Assembly: GCA_012032065.1 (NCBI GenBank)
Contig: JAAURV010000021.1
Span: forward strand, 1-19,694
Source of the DNA: Hyphomicrobiales bacterium
GTDB taxonomy: Bacteria; Pseudomonadota; Alphaproteobacteria; Rhizobiales; Aestuariivirgaceae
Direction of reading: 5' to 3'
Length of the DNA stretch: 19,694 nt
Shown one piece after another: positions 1 through 8,061 of the stretch (its first letter is position 1; each line of letters opens with the position of its first letter). The notes beneath the pieces were generated by a model that saw only the letters and a program-made list of their open reading frames with translations, was not told the origin of the DNA and ran no database searches. A program made the position numbers and the translations under genes.

Positions 1-465
1 CTGCGCGGGCATTCTGCCAGAGCAGGACAAGCGGCATTCGAATGGCGGCCGCGGCAAGACCGTGCTTGGCGCGGCGGACAAGGCGGTCTCGAATTCGTTC
101 AATGTCAACGCTCTGGGAACATGGCGTTTGACGCGCGCAGTCGCGCCGCAACTCGTTCAAGACGCGCGCATCGTCAATGTCTCAACGGGCATGGCGGGAC
201 TGGCCGAGATGGGCGGCGGGTTTTTTGGCTATCGTGCGTCGAAAGCAGCGGTGAATGTGCTGACGGTCACGCTGGCAAAGGAACTGGCGGATCGCGGCAT
301 CATGGTGAACTCGGTGTGCCCCGGCTGGTGCGCACCGGCATGGGCGGCGATGATGCGCCGCGCAGCATCAAGGAAGGTGCCGCAGGTATCGTTTGGGCCG
401 CAACACTGGAGCCCGGCGGCCCCACCGGAGGATTTTTCCGGGACGAGAAACCGCTGCCCTGGTGA
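1..465 (+). CDS. SDR-family oxidoreductase, 5' end outside window, frameshifted near 328
   Basis: This is the C-terminal half of a short-chain dehydrogenase/reductase, an NAD(P)-dependent enzyme with a Rossmann fold. Reading from base 2, the catalytic landmarks appear in family order: the Asn of NVNALG, the Ser of NVSTG, the YRASK tetrad motif (YxxxK) and then NSVCPGW. After CPGW the reading frame changes. From about base 328 the expected sequence (VRTGMGG, then EGAAGIVWAATLEPGGPTGG and FFRDEKPLPW) continues in the frame that ends at the TGA at 463-465. Restoring one G in 'ggctggtgcgc' joins the two parts. The N-terminal cofactor-binding GxxxGxG region lies upstream of the window. The gene converges on the sugar permease with only four bases between stop codons. 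The substrate cannot be told from the sequence. Family membership is certain; whether the shift is real or an assembly error is not settled. Confidence 0.87.
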   Translation: MRGHSARAGQAAFEWRPRQDRAWRGGQGGLEFVQCQRSGNMAFDARSRAATRSRRAHRQCLNGHGGTGRDGRRVFWLSCVESSGECADGHAGKGTGGSRHHGELGVPRLVRTGMGGDDAPRSIKEGAAGIVWAATLEPGGPTGGFFRDEKPLPW

Positions 466-469
466 GTCC

Positions 470-1529
470 TCAGCCCGACTCTCTCAGCTTCTGCGCATAG
501 ATATTGATGATCAGCGCCGCGAGCAGGATCAAACCCCGGATCAATATCTTCAGGAAACTGTCGATCTGAATATGATCGAGGCCGTTGTTGACGACACCGA
601 GCACCAAGAGCCCGATGATCGTGTTTCCAATCCCGCCCCTGCCCCCAAATAGACTCGTTCCGCCGACCACCACGGCAGCGATGGCATCGAGGAGGAAGGT
701 ATCGAACTGGTTTTGCTGCGCCGATCCGAAATAGGCGACGCCCAACATGCCGGCGACTCCGGAGCACATGGCGCAGATCACCATCACAGAACCAATGATC
801 AGCTTTACATTGACGCCGGAATATTCCGCCGCCTCGCGGTTGCCGCCGACCATGTAAATGTAGCGGCCATAGCGCGTGTATTTGAGAACGATATGCCCGG
901 CAACAAGGAACGCGAGACAAACGATGATCGTCCAGCCGATGGGGATGAACGCCGCCTTGCCGGCAGCATCAACGCCAATCGGTATTCTGAACGCGGTTCC
1001 GGAACCCAGCGTCGTAACGATTTCGGGATATGAGTAGGCAATCTGCCCGCGCACGAGAAGTGCGGACATGCCGTTGGCGATCTGCATCATGGCCAGCGTC
1101 ATGATGAACGAGGGAATGCCGATGATGGTGATGCCGCCTGCCGTGACGAGGCCAATCGCCAGCGCTGCCAGAAGAGCCAAGATGACGGCGATCCAGCCTT
1201 GCATCGGGACGTTCGCGATGTTCACATAGTCGGGCTGGATGGTGAAGTAAGCAACCGTGATTCCGATGGCATTCGCAACCGCCGCCACGGAAAGATCGAT
1301 TTCGGCGGTGAGAATAACGTAGGTGAGTCCAACGGCGATGATGCCGGTGATCGACAGCTGGCGAATGATGTTGAACGCATTGTCGAGAGTGAAGAAGGTG
1401 CTGCTCGCGAAGCTGAAGAAGATCACGAGCGCAATCAGGGTAATGACCGGCGCAATGTTGCGCAACTGATCCGCCAGAAATCGCTTTGACGCTCGCGCCG
1501 CCCACCGCCGTTTCGCCGCTTGCCGTCAT
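470..1529 (-). CDS. Ribose-type sugar ABC transporter permease (BPD_transp_2 family)
   Basis: This is the inner-membrane permease of a carbohydrate importer of the RbsC type. The protein is almost entirely hydrophobic helices and carries family hallmarks such as LTAEIDLSV after the first helices, GRYIYMVGGN in the cytoplasmic loop, and VVVGGTSLFGGRGG near the end. The start is uncertain. An uninterrupted frame can begin at a TTG at 1465 (331 aa). However, an ATG at 1529-1527 preceded by GAGGGG lies 13 bases after the ATPase stop, and its frame (MTASGETAVGG) would join a positively charged stretch (RASKRFLADQLRNIAPV) in the main frame if one base near 1490-1505 is extra. That reading gives about 352 aa, more typical of the family. 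It is the last gene of the binding protein-ATPase-permease operon. I span the gene to 1529 on that basis; the conservative end is 1465. Confidence 0.9.
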
Positions 1530-1542
1530 CGCATCTATCCCC

Positions 1543-3057
1543 TCACGCCGCCGCCAGAAGATCGGCCTTTTCGATCTTGCCAGAAGAAAACTGCCGCGCA
1601 ACCGTGCCTTTCTTCATGACTGTCACTCTGTCCGCCAGCGTCAGAATGGTCTCCGGCTCCGCCGATAGTACGAGAATTGCGACCCCCTTGTCGCGGAGCG
1701 ATTTCACGATCCGGATCACGTCCTCCTTGGCGCCCACATCCATGCCGCGCGTGGGTTCGGATAGAACCAGCACCTTCGGAAGATGCGTCAGCCACTTCGC
1801 CAGCGCCACTTTCTGCTGATTGCCGCCCGAAAGCGAGCCCAGTGCGATCTCGGTGCGCGGCGGTCTGATCTGCAGGTCCTTGATGTGGCCTTCGGTGATG
1901 CGTTTCTCCTCCGCCGGTTTCACAAGCAACCGGTGAATGCGGTCGAGAATGGCGATCGAAACGTTCTTGAATACGGGCTCGGTGCGGAACAGCATCATTT
2001 GCCGGTTCTCGGGAAGGAACGCGATACCGGCCTTTCGCGCCCCCGCAGTTGAGCGAAAGCGCACGGGCTTTCCATCGAGCTTCACGCTTCCGCGCCGCAA
2101 CGGCAGCTTGCCGAACAGCGCTCTGGCAAGTTCGATTTGCCCGGAGCCCATGAAGCCATAGACACCGGTAATTTCGCCGGCGCGCAGTTCGATCGAGAAG
2201 TCGTGCAGCGTTCGGCCATCACCCACGTTCTCAAGCGACAGGACAACGGGTTTGCTGTCGTCTCCCGCGAGCATCGCGTCCTCGCCCATGTGCATGTCAA
2301 TCGAGCCCCGGCCGATCATGTGAGCGATGACCGCGTCCTTGGTGAGTTTCCGCGTTTCGTCCGTAATCACCTTCTTGCCGTTTCGAAACACCGTCACGCG
2401 ATCGGAGATCGCCAGCACATCGTCGAGGAAATGGGAAATGAAAATGATGCTCCGGCCCTCGCTGCGAAGCCTGCGCAGAACATCGAAGAGCTGCCTGATC
2501 TCCGGCGGAGACAATGCCGAAGTCGGTTCATCGAGTATGATGATTTGCGCGCCGGAAAACAGAACGCGCGAAAGCTCCACCAGTTGCTGCAGGCCCACGG
2601 GCAGCGTGCCCATGGCCGCAGCCGGATCAATATCAAGACCAAGGCTCGCAATCAGCGCCTTCGCCTCGCGGTTCATGCGCGGCCAATCGACGATGCCGAG
2701 CGTTGTCAGCGGCTGCTTGCCGAGAAACACATTCTCCGCGACCGAAAGTTCGGGAACGATCGAAAGTTCCTGATGCACCATGCCGATGGAGCTCGCCAAG
2801 GCATCCCGCGCCGAACGGAGCCGGGTCTCCACGCCGCGTATCTTCATCACACCTTCGAAGTCGTGATGGACTCCCGCGATGATCTTCATCATCGTTGACT
2901 TGCCAGCACCATTCTCGCCGACTAGGCCGTGAATCTCGCCGGGATAGAGCGTGAAATCGACATCCCTCAGAGCCGTGACGCCGCCGAAGGATTTCGATAC
3001 ACCGGTCAGTTCAAGCAGGGGCGGCGCACCACCCCTGCCCGATTGTTCGTCCGTCAT
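1543..3057 (-). CDS. Sugar ABC transporter ATP-binding protein, two ABC domains (RbsA/MglA type)
   Basis: This 504-residue protein has two fused nucleotide-binding domains and powers sugar uptake at the cytoplasmic face of the membrane. The first domain has Walker A GENGAGKST (47-55), Q-loop Gln96, a signature-like LPVGLQQ (152-158), Walker B IIILDEP and a switch His in ISH (209). The second has a degenerate Walker A (GFMGSGQIE, 301-309), as is usual in this family, a full signature LSGGNQQK (409-416) and VLVLSEPTRGMDVGAK. Here the Walker B Asp, normally D in the family, is Ser (433). Asymmetry between the two sites is known in RbsA/MglA-type ATPases, but this particular exchange is less usual. 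The ATG lies seven bases after the stop of the binding-protein gene, so the two are surely co-transcribed. The sugar cannot be assigned. Confidence 0.95.
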   Translation of the reverse strand: MTDEQSGRGGAPPLLELTGVSKSFGGVTALRDVDFTLYPGEIHGLVGENGAGKSTMMKIIAGVHHDFEGVMKIRGVETRLRSARDALASSIGMVHQELSIVPELSVAENVFLGKQPLTTLGIVDWPRMNREAKALIASLGLDIDPAAAMGTLPVGLQQLVELSRVLFSGAQIIILDEPTSALSPPEIRQLFDVLRRLRSEGRSIIFISHFLDDVLAISDRVTVFRNGKKVITDETRKLTKDAVIAHMIGRGSIDMHMGEDAMLAGDDSKPVVLSLENVGDGRTLHDFSIELRAGEITGVYGFMGSGQIELARALFGKLPLRRGSVKLDGKPVRFRSTAGARKAGIAFLPENRQMMLFRTEPVFKNVSIAILDRIHRLLVKPAEEKRITEGHIKDLQIRPPRTEIALGSLSGGNQQKVALAKWLTHLPKVLVLSEPTRGMDVGAKEDVIRIVKSLRDKGVAILVLSAEPETILTLADRVTVMKKGTVARQFSSGKIEKADLLAAA

Positions 3058-3064
3058 CCGGCAC

Positions 3065-4090
3065 TCAGATCAGGAAATTCTTTTGCAGCCAGAGGTGACC
3101 GGGTGCGGTTTCCTTGGTGATGACCGGTCCATCGGCGAGGACGTAGTCGGGAATATCCTTGCCCGCCATCTCGCCTCCTTGCACGGCGGCAACACCCGCC
3201 GCCACCGACCAGCCATGGATGCGGCAGGACGGATTGCGCACGGTCGCCAGCATGGTGCCCTCAAGCACCGCGTTCACCGCAGGCGGCATCGCATCCACGC
3301 CGCCGATGACGATGCCCTCGCGGCCTTTCTGCTTCATGACCTGGACAGCGGCCAGAGCCATGTCGTCATTGTGGAAAAACGCCGCTTGAATGTCCGGGTT
3401 CTGAGTCAGCACCGAGTCCCAGATGCGGGCCACTTTGGTTACATCCCAGTCGGCCGGCTCTTCGTTCAGCACCTTCACATCGGGATAGGCCGCCAGCACC
3501 TGCATGAAGCCCTTGGCGCGGCCCTGGGCGCCCGAATGGCCGAGTGCGCCTTGGGTCATCACGACATTGCCCTTGCCGCCGATCGCCGACATCACCTGCG
3601 AGGTAACGGCCGAGCCCATCATGATGTTGTCGGGCGCGATGAAGGTGTGGATCGGTACCGTTCCCGGAGGAGCAACCAGCGTATCCATGGCGATCACCGG
3701 CGTTCCGCCATCGATCATCTTCTTGATCGGATCGGTCAACGTTCCGATGCCGAAGGTCTGGATCGCGACGAAGTCCCACTTCTGTGTTGCCATGTTGTCG
3801 ATGGCGGCCCGCTGTTTGGTGGCGGAGAGTTCGCCGTCGAACCAGGTGATCTCGACATTCATCAGCTTGCCCCAGGCTTCCGCCGCCTGTTTGCCTTGCG
3901 CGCACCATGTGGCCTGAAGGCCGGCATTCGAAAATGCGGCTTTCATCGGCTTTCCGGCTGGCGCAAGTGCCTGGGCCATGGCGGGATCGAATCCCGCGTC
4001 CGCGAACAGCGCGCCGGCCAGAGCCGTAGCGCCAATCGCCTTGAAGACGTCGCGCCGGGTTTTCGCTTCGTTGATGAGATCGTCAAGCAT
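3065..4090 (-). CDS. Sugar ABC transporter substrate-binding protein, Tat-type signal
   Basis: This is a periplasmic binding protein of the ribose/galactose type (Peripla_BP_4), first gene of the importer operon. The open frame reaches 4180, but the ATG at 4090 is chosen because GGAGGA sits about six bases upstream and because it places a twin-arginine signal (TRRDVFK, residues 11-17, followed by AIGATALAGALFA) at the N-terminus, with likely cleavage after PAMA near residue 39. The mature part shows binding-protein features: repeated mention of released sugar-pocket segments such as DTLVAP, HNDDMALA and GGVDAMPPAV. Length from this start is 341 aa, normal for the family. Export through Tat implies folding before export. 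The ligand is not evident; the neighbouring convergent dehydrogenase could act on it, but that is only a guess. Confidence 0.92.
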   Translation of the reverse strand: MLDDLINEAKTRRDVFKAIGATALAGALFADAGFDPAMAQALAPAGKPMKAAFSNAGLQATWCAQGKQAAEAWGKLMNVEITWFDGELSATKQRAAIDNMATQKWDFVAIQTFGIGTLTDPIKKMIDGGTPVIAMDTLVAPPGTVPIHTFIAPDNIMMGSAVTSQVMSAIGGKGNVVMTQGALGHSGAQGRAKGFMQVLAAYPDVKVLNEEPADWDVTKVARIWDSVLTQNPDIQAAFFHNDDMALAAVQVMKQKGREGIVIGGVDAMPPAVNAVLEGTMLATVRNPSCRIHGWSVAAGVAAVQGGEMAGKDIPDYVLADGPVITKETAPGHLWLQKNFLI

Positions 4091-4351
4091 TCGTAGTCCT
4101 CCCATGGTTAGAGGCCCTTCCGGAATGCGGAACGCTTCATATTTTTCGGCTAGACTGGCGTCCCGTGCCATCCGGGCCATGTGCGATGATCATGCGGCAA
4201 ACGGGCCGCGTCAAGCGCGATATTGTATGACAAATCCCAATCTCAATGCGTATGCGTTCTAGCTGCACTGCACAAACCGGGAGCGCGGCCCGCGCACCTG
4301 GACTGGCGTTTGTGTTTGCGCGCCGGATGCCCGTTTGTTACGACCGCGCCC

Positions 4352-6142
4352 GTGTCCACCCTGAAACATCGCATTCTCAAGAACGTCTTTGGTTTCGACG
4401 AATTTCGCGGGCAGCAGGAGGCGGTGATCGACACGCTTTTGGCGGGGAGAAACGTCCTCGCCGTGATGCCGACGGGATCTGGAAAATCGCTGTGCTATCA
4501 GGTGTCCGCGCTCGTTTCGGATGGCCTGACGCTCGTGGTTTCGCCGTTGGTCGCGCTGATGCGGGATCAGGTCGCGGCGTTGAAGCTTTCGGGCGTCGCC
4601 GCGGCGGCGATCAATTCTTCGCAGGAACGGGATGACAATGTCGCGGTCTGGCGCGATGTCGCGGGAGGCCGGGTCTCGATTCTCTATCTGGCGCCCGAGC
4701 GGCTGATGACGGAGCGGATGATTGCCGCGTTGCAAAAGCTTCCCGTGGCTCTCATCGCCGTCGACGAGGCGCATTGCATTTCGCAATGGGGGCCGAGTTT
4801 CCGGCCGGACTACGAGTCTTTGGCTCAGCTCGGCACATTGTTTCCAGGCGTCACCATCGGCGCATTCACGGCAACGGCGGATGAAGCGACGCGAAACGAC
4901 GTCGTGCAGAAGCTCCTCGGCGGCGACGCCCGCGTCTTCGTGCAGGGCTTCGACCGGCCCAACATCTCGCTGACGGTTGTATCCAAGACATCAGGCCCAA
5001 CACAATTGCTCCGCTTCATGGCGGATCATCAAGGCGAAACCGGCATCGTCTATTGCCTGTCGCGCAAGGACACCGAAGAGACGGCTTCGCGGCTTCGCGC
5101 GGCAGGTTTCAAGGCGATCCACTATCACGCAGGGATGCAACCCGCGGCGCGCGAGGCGGCGCAGAACACGTTCATGAGCGAGACCGAGGTTGTGGTTTGC
5201 GCCACGATCGCCTTCGGCATGGGAATCGACAAGCCGGATGTGCGCTTCGTATTTCATCTCGATATGCCGGGAAGCCTCGAGGCCTATTACCAGGAGATCG
5301 GCCGCGCCGGGCGCGATGGGCTGCCGGCGGCGGCGCACATGCTGTTCGGGCTGGGCGACATCGCGCAACGCCGGCGCTTCGTCGAGGAAAGCAACGCCGA
5401 TGACATGGCGAAACGGCGTGACCACAAACGGCTCGACGCCCTCGTCGCTTATGCCGAGGCTCCGTCGTGCCGTCGCCAGATGCTATTGGCCTACTTCGGC
5501 GAAAGCTCTGGTCCCTGCGGAAACTGCGATATCTGCCGCGATCCGAGAGAATTGACCGACGGTAGCAACGAGGGGCGGACCGTTCTCGCGGCAATCCTGG
5601 CCACCGGCGAACGGTTCGGACCCTCGCACATCGCCGACGTTCTGCGTGGCAGCGAGACCGAGCGGATCGCGCAGTTCAATCACGCGCGACTCAGCGCATT
5701 CGGATCGGGCAAGCAACTGTCGCGAACCAATTGGCTGACATTGATGCGGCAGATGGTGGGATCAGGGTTTCTGCGGATCGATGTTTCAGGCTATGGCGCG
5801 ATGAAACTCGGTCCCAGGGCGAAGGGGCTCCTTGCCAGCGAAGACAACTTTCTCTACCGCGCCGAAACGTTGCGCGGCGGCAAACGGCTTCGGAAAAAAG
5901 CCGAGGCCGCGGTTCAAAACGACGCGCCACCAGAACTGCTGACGCGGCTTAAAGCACTCCGCCGCCGCATCGCCGAGGCGCGCCGCGTGCCGCCCTATGT
6001 GATCTTCTCCGACCGCAGCCTCATCGACATGGCGTCGAAGGCGCCCAAGACCGAAGCCGAGTTTGCCGAAGTTCACGGCGTCGGCGAAGCGAAGCTGCGC
6101 GATCTCGCGAAAGCGTTTCTTGCGGAAATCCAAACGGGGTGA
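4352..6142 (+). CDS. recQ: ATP-dependent DNA helicase RecQ
   Basis: This is a superfamily 2 3'-5' DNA helicase for recombination and stalled-fork repair. Numbered from the GTG at 4352 (596 aa), the order is: KNVFGFDEFRGQQEAV (motif 0), Walker A TGSGKS (41-46), DEAHCISQWG (138-147), FTATA (172-176), and motif VI YYQEIGRAGRDG. A zinc-binding domain with Cys373, Cys389, Cys392 and Cys395 follows, and the last 70 or so residues form an HRDC domain ending ...GVGEAKLRDLAKAFL. The frame stays open to an ATG at 4223, but the first 43 residues of that version do not resemble RecQ N-termini, so the GTG start is preferred. The 261 bases between the binding-protein gene and this start hold no gene; a TACAAT hexamer on the minus strand near 4219-4224 lacks a good -35. 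No frameshift is visible. Confidence 0.95.
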   Translation: MSTLKHRILKNVFGFDEFRGQQEAVIDTLLAGRNVLAVMPTGSGKSLCYQVSALVSDGLTLVVSPLVALMRDQVAALKLSGVAAAAINSSQERDDNVAVWRDVAGGRVSILYLAPERLMTERMIAALQKLPVALIAVDEAHCISQWGPSFRPDYESLAQLGTLFPGVTIGAFTATADEATRNDVVQKLLGGDARVFVQGFDRPNISLTVVSKTSGPTQLLRFMADHQGETGIVYCLSRKDTEETASRLRAAGFKAIHYHAGMQPAAREAAQNTFMSETEVVVCATIAFGMGIDKPDVRFVFHLDMPGSLEAYYQEIGRAGRDGLPAAAHMLFGLGDIAQRRRFVEESNADDMAKRRDHKRLDALVAYAEAPSCRRQMLLAYFGESSGPCGNCDICRDPRELTDGSNEGRTVLAAILATGERFGPSHIADVLRGSETERIAQFNHARLSAFGSGKQLSRTNWLTLMRQMVGSGFLRIDVSGYGAMKLGPRAKGLLASEDNFLYRAETLRGGKRLRKKAEAAVQNDAPPELLTRLKALRRRIAEARRVPPYVIFSDRSLIDMASKAPKTEAEFAEVHGVGEAKLRDLAKAFLAEIQTG

Positions 6143-6163
6143 TGAACGCAACGCAGTCCACGC

Positions 6164-6604
6164 TCATTCCCTGGCGATCAGACTCGCGATCTCTTCCGGT
6201 TTCGAACGCGTCATATCCTTTGCAAACTCCGCCGTAGCCACTTTGCGCAGAGCAGACGGAAGCGCTGCTCTGAGATAGCCAAGGGCTCGTGGAGCGGCAA
6301 CCAGTATCACGTGATCGAATGACCCTCTGTTCCACTCAGCCGTCAGCAAAGCGGAAAACCGCTTGATAAATTCTTCTTCCGCGGCTTCGTGCAGGTCCCT
6401 GCCCGGCTCGATGCCGTGCTTCGTCGGAGAAGCAGACTCTTTCACTCTTGCTGGCCGGTCCCTGCCCAGCTCCGAAGAACGCGGATGTTCTTCCTCAAGA
6501 GACATTCTTTCGATGGCCGTCATTGCTGCTCCCTTGCCGGTCCGCTCATAGACCCGCGCACGTGCGCCATCGGCCACAACGATCCAAACTCTCGCGCTCT
6601 TCAT
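6164..6604 (-). CDS. Host attachment family protein (AtsA-like, PF10116)
   Basis: This is a small soluble protein of 146 residues resembling the 'protein required for attachment to host cells' family. Visible hallmarks are the N-terminal strand and glycine turn WIVVADGARARVYE, the polar middle with a KHGIEPGRDLHEAAEEEF segment, and the C-terminal half with DHVILVAAPRALGYLRAAL. The fold resembles the C-terminal domain of peptide release factor eRF1; biochemical function is unknown. The ATG at 6604 is chosen because GGAGG lies six bases upstream (within tggaggttacg) and the family motif starts right after it; the frame extends to 6706 without conserved sequence. The gene stands alone, converging on recQ with 21 bases between. 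The region before it contains a perfect palindrome (6658-6670) and an EcfG-like promoter candidate (6706-6730). Confidence 0.85.
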   Translation of the reverse strand: MKSARVWIVVADGARARVYERTGKGAAMTAIERMSLEEEHPRSSELGRDRPARVKESASPTKHGIEPGRDLHEAAEEEFIKRFSALLTAEWNRGSFDHVILVAAPRALGYLRAALPSALRKVATAEFAKDMTRSKPEEIASLIARE

Positions 6605-6657
6605 CGTAACCTCCACCATCCAATTGTCCAAAATTGACGCCAAACGTCGATTAGTCA

Positions 6658-6670
6658 TTGACACTGTCAA
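6658..6670. promoter_or_regulatory. Perfect inverted repeat TTGACA-C-TGTCAA before the host-attachment gene
   Basis: TTGACA, one central base, then TGTCAA form an exact 6+1+6 palindrome 54 bases before the start codon. It is positioned as an operator would be. On the minus strand the same TTGACA could serve as a -35 box, but the hexamer 17 bases downstream (ACGTTT) is a poor -10. The palindrome is seen directly; any function is inference. Confidence 0.4.
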
Positions 6671-6705
6671 AAAAATGAACCGCGTCGGATTGCAATTATT
6701 CAGCA

Positions 6706-6730
6706 AACAGGCAGCGGGAACAGCGGTTCC
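6706..6730 (-). promoter_or_regulatory. Candidate EcfG-type promoter, overlapping a GGAAC/GTTCC inverted repeat
   Basis: On the minus strand GGAACC is followed, 16 bases after GGAAC, by TGTTT. The general-stress sigma factor EcfG of alphaproteobacteria recognises GGAAC and CGTT at 16-17 base spacing, so the match is 5/5 and 3/4. The same GGAAC pairs with GTTCC at 6717-6730 across a four-base loop, so the site may instead be a weak hairpin at the end of rarA transcripts. Low confidence. Confidence 0.25.
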
Positions 6731-6744
6731 GGCGGTGGAGACGA

Positions 6745-8061
6745 TTAATCCAATGAGCCGCGATCCTTGCGCAACTTAGCCCACCATTCGAGGCGTTTGC
6801 GGATTTCGCGTTCGAAGCCGCGCTCGACGGGATGATAATAAGTTTCGCGCGTCATGCCCTGCGGAAAGTAGTTCTGGCCCGAAAATGCATCGGGCTCGTC
6901 GTGATCGTAGCGGTAGCCTGCGCCATATTCCTGCTGCTTCATCATTTTCGTCGGCGCGTTGAGGATAATCTTTGGTGGGATCAGCGAGCCGGTTTCCTTG
7001 GCGCGCGCGGTTGCGGCCTTGAAGGCCGTGTAGAGCGCGTTCGATTTCGGCGCGGTGGCGATGTAAACGCAGGCCTCGGCCAACGCGAGTTCGCCTTCGG
7101 GCGAACCGAGAAAGTCGTAGGTATCCTTGGCCGCAAGCGCCACTTGCAAGGCCTGCGGATCGGCAAGCCCCACATCCTCGACCGCCATGCGCACGAGACG
7201 ACGCGTCAGAAACAGCGGGTCTTCGCCGGCAACCAGCATGCGCGCCAGATAATAGAGGGCGGCGTCGGGATCGGAGCCGCGCACCGATTTGTGGAGCGCC
7301 GAAATCAGATTGTAGTGACCATCCGCCGCCTTGTCGTACAGTGGCATCCGTTTGCGAACCGCAGCCGCAAGCGCTTCCGGGTCCAAGGGTTCGCTGCCTT
7401 CGGGCGTGCCGGCGAACAGCTCCTCGACGAGATTGAGCAAGTAGCGCCCATCCCCATCGGCCATCGCCTTCAGCGCCTCGCGGGACTCAGGCGTGAGTGG
7501 CAAAGGGCGCTTTGCATGAAACTCGGCGCGCGCCGCAAGCGCCTCAAGCGCTGCCGCATCGAGCCGGTTCAAAACCATGACCTGGGCTCTGGAAAGCAGC
7601 GCGCCATTCAATTCGAAGGACGGATTTTCGGTCGTGGCTCCAACGAGAGTGATGGTCCCGTCTTCGACATAGGGAAGGAACGAGTCTTGCTGCGATTTAT
7701 TGAAGCGATGAATCTCGTCGACGAACAGTAAGGTTCCCCTGCTCTGTTCGCGCCTTATACGGGCTTGTTCGAAAGCTTTCTTAAGGTCCGCGACGCCGGA
7801 AAAGATGGCCGACATCTGCTCGAATGCAAGACCCGTTTCGCCGGCCAGAAGCCGCGCGATGGTCGTCTTGCCGGTGCCGGGCGGTCCCCAGAGGATGATC
7901 GACGGCACGCGGCCCGATGTCAGCATGCGCGTCAATGCGCCTTCGGGACCAACGAGGTGATCCTGACCAACGACATCCGCGAGCTTCTGCGGCCTCAGTC
8001 TATCCGCCAACGGGCGTGGCGCGTCCGCGCCCAAGCCGCCCGCTTTGAAGAGATCGTTCAT
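6745..8061 (-). CDS. rarA: Replication-associated recombination protein A (RarA/MgsA)
   Basis: This is an AAA+ ATPase of the clamp-loader group that acts at stalled replication forks. Counting from the ATG at 8061 (438 aa) it begins MNDLFKAGGL, then APRPLADRLRP as in the family, Walker A GPPGTGKT (59-66), Walker B LLFVDEIH (111-118), sensor 1 GATTENPS (141-148), and a C-terminal MgsA-type oligomerisation domain ending in the conserved NYFPQGM and YYHPVERGFE segments. The start at 8061 is preferred over the upstream ATG at 8115 because it forms an ATGA overlap with the stop of the protease gene, which implies translational coupling, and because family members start just before DLF. It is the last gene of the Lrp-protease-RarA run. 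Confidence 0.94.
   Translation of the reverse strand: MNDLFKAGGLGADAPRPLADRLRPQKLADVVGQDHLVGPEGALTRMLTSGRVPSIILWGPPGTGKTTIARLLAGETGLAFEQMSAIFSGVADLKKAFEQARIRREQSRGTLLFVDEIHRFNKSQQDSFLPYVEDGTITLVGATTENPSFELNGALLSRAQVMVLNRLDAAALEALAARAEFHAKRPLPLTPESREALKAMADGDGRYLLNLVEELFAGTPEGSEPLDPEALAAAVRKRMPLYDKAADGHYNLISALHKSVRGSDPDAALYYLARMLVAGEDPLFLTRRLVRMAVEDVGLADPQALQVALAAKDTYDFLGSPEGELALAEACVYIATAPKSNALYTAFKAATARAKETGSLIPPKIILNAPTKMMKQQEYGAGYRYDHDEPDAFSGQNYFPQGMTRETYYHPVERGFEREIRKRLEWWAKLRKDRGSLD

Noticed and set aside
2951..4096. 381-codon plus-strand frame
   Set aside because: It lies opposite the binding-protein and ATPase genes and has an Arg/His-rich, domain-free translation typical of the antisense of GC-rich coding DNA.
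4210..4230. Promoter for the sugar operon based on TACAAT on the minus strand
   Set aside because: No acceptable -35 hexamer is found at 16-18 bases, so it was not listed as a feature.
6832..7731. 299-codon plus-strand frame
   Set aside because: It is fully antisense to rarA, whose motifs are unambiguous; no domain is visible in this frame.
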